A DNA stretch of 6,656 bases from Candidatus Methylomirabilota bacterium. Lineage in GTDB: Bacteria > Methylomirabilota > Methylomirabilia > Methylomirabilales > Methylomirabilaceae. Below, in pieces: positions 5,860-6,656 of the stretch. Numbering within the stretch: position 1 is the stretch's first letter; every line of letters starts with the position of its first letter. The position numbers were made by a program, and so were the translations under genes. The stretch spans positions 1 through 6,656 of the forward strand of contig PQAQ01000137.1 in NCBI GenBank assembly GCA_003105305.1, written 5' to 3'. Under the pieces are notes generated by a model. It saw nothing but the letters and a program-made list of their open reading frames with translations. It was not told the DNA's origin and did not search any database.

Positions 5860-5888
5860 TTGCGAGAAGAGCGTGACTATGCTAGAAA
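5860..5888 (+). promoter_or_regulatory. Second, weaker candidate tyrS promoter
   Basis: TTGCGA (5860-5865) and TAGAAA (5883-5888) are 17 bp apart, each matching the sigma70 consensus at 4 of 6 positions. The predicted start near 5895 would leave a leader of about 27 nt before the ATG at 5922. It has better leader geometry than the upstream candidate but a poorer -10. Confidence 0.25.
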
Positions 5889-5900
5889 GGCAGCCATTGA

Positions 5901-6656
<756 letters not shown>

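Overview
The window is GC-rich (roughly 60% by eye) bacterial chromosomal DNA with Shine-Dalgarno-type starts and tight gene packing. It carries a bifunctional class A penicillin-binding protein and a type-2 (KMSKS) tyrosyl-tRNA synthetase. I see no phage, IS, CRISPR, rRNA or tRNA signatures. The gene style fits a Gram-negative-type, GC-rich lineage. A Methylomirabilota (NC10)-like or related environmental bacterium is my guess only; nothing in the window proves a taxon.

Layout. Positions 1-2737 (+) look like one transcription unit of four genes: a 75-aa unknown protein; a 120-aa DUF971 / GBBH-like N-terminal zinc-binding domain protein; and two consecutive zinc-type medium-chain dehydrogenase/reductases (MDR). 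Junctions are 16 bp, 4 bp and a 4-bp ATGA overlap. The first MDR has all expected zinc ligands. The second has Asp where the catalytic-zinc Cys is expected and a stretched structural-zinc loop. Positions 2738-3067 are about 330 bp without a convincing gene, holding a perfect 10-bp inverted repeat. Positions 3068-3463 (+) encode a Cys-rich protein I do not recognise. Converging on it with a 13-bp gap is mrcA (3477-5696, -), a complete 739-aa PBP1A. A 225-bp divergent intergenic region (5697-5921) separates mrcA from tyrS (5922 to the window end, +, truncated by the edge). It contains overlapping, oppositely directed sigma70-like promoters and a 7-2-7 dyad placed where it could affect both.

How the genes work together. 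The four-gene unit probably carries out or supports NAD-linked oxidation/reduction of an alcohol or polyol (possibly phosphorylated or sugar-derived); the substrate cannot be read from sequence. mrcA and tyrS are housekeeping functions (peptidoglycan polymerisation/cross-linking and Tyr-tRNA charging) that share an upstream control region. No clear new multi-gene system is visible. The best leads are the variant second MDR, the Cys-rich unknown gene with its structured upstream region, and the shared mrcA/tyrS control region.
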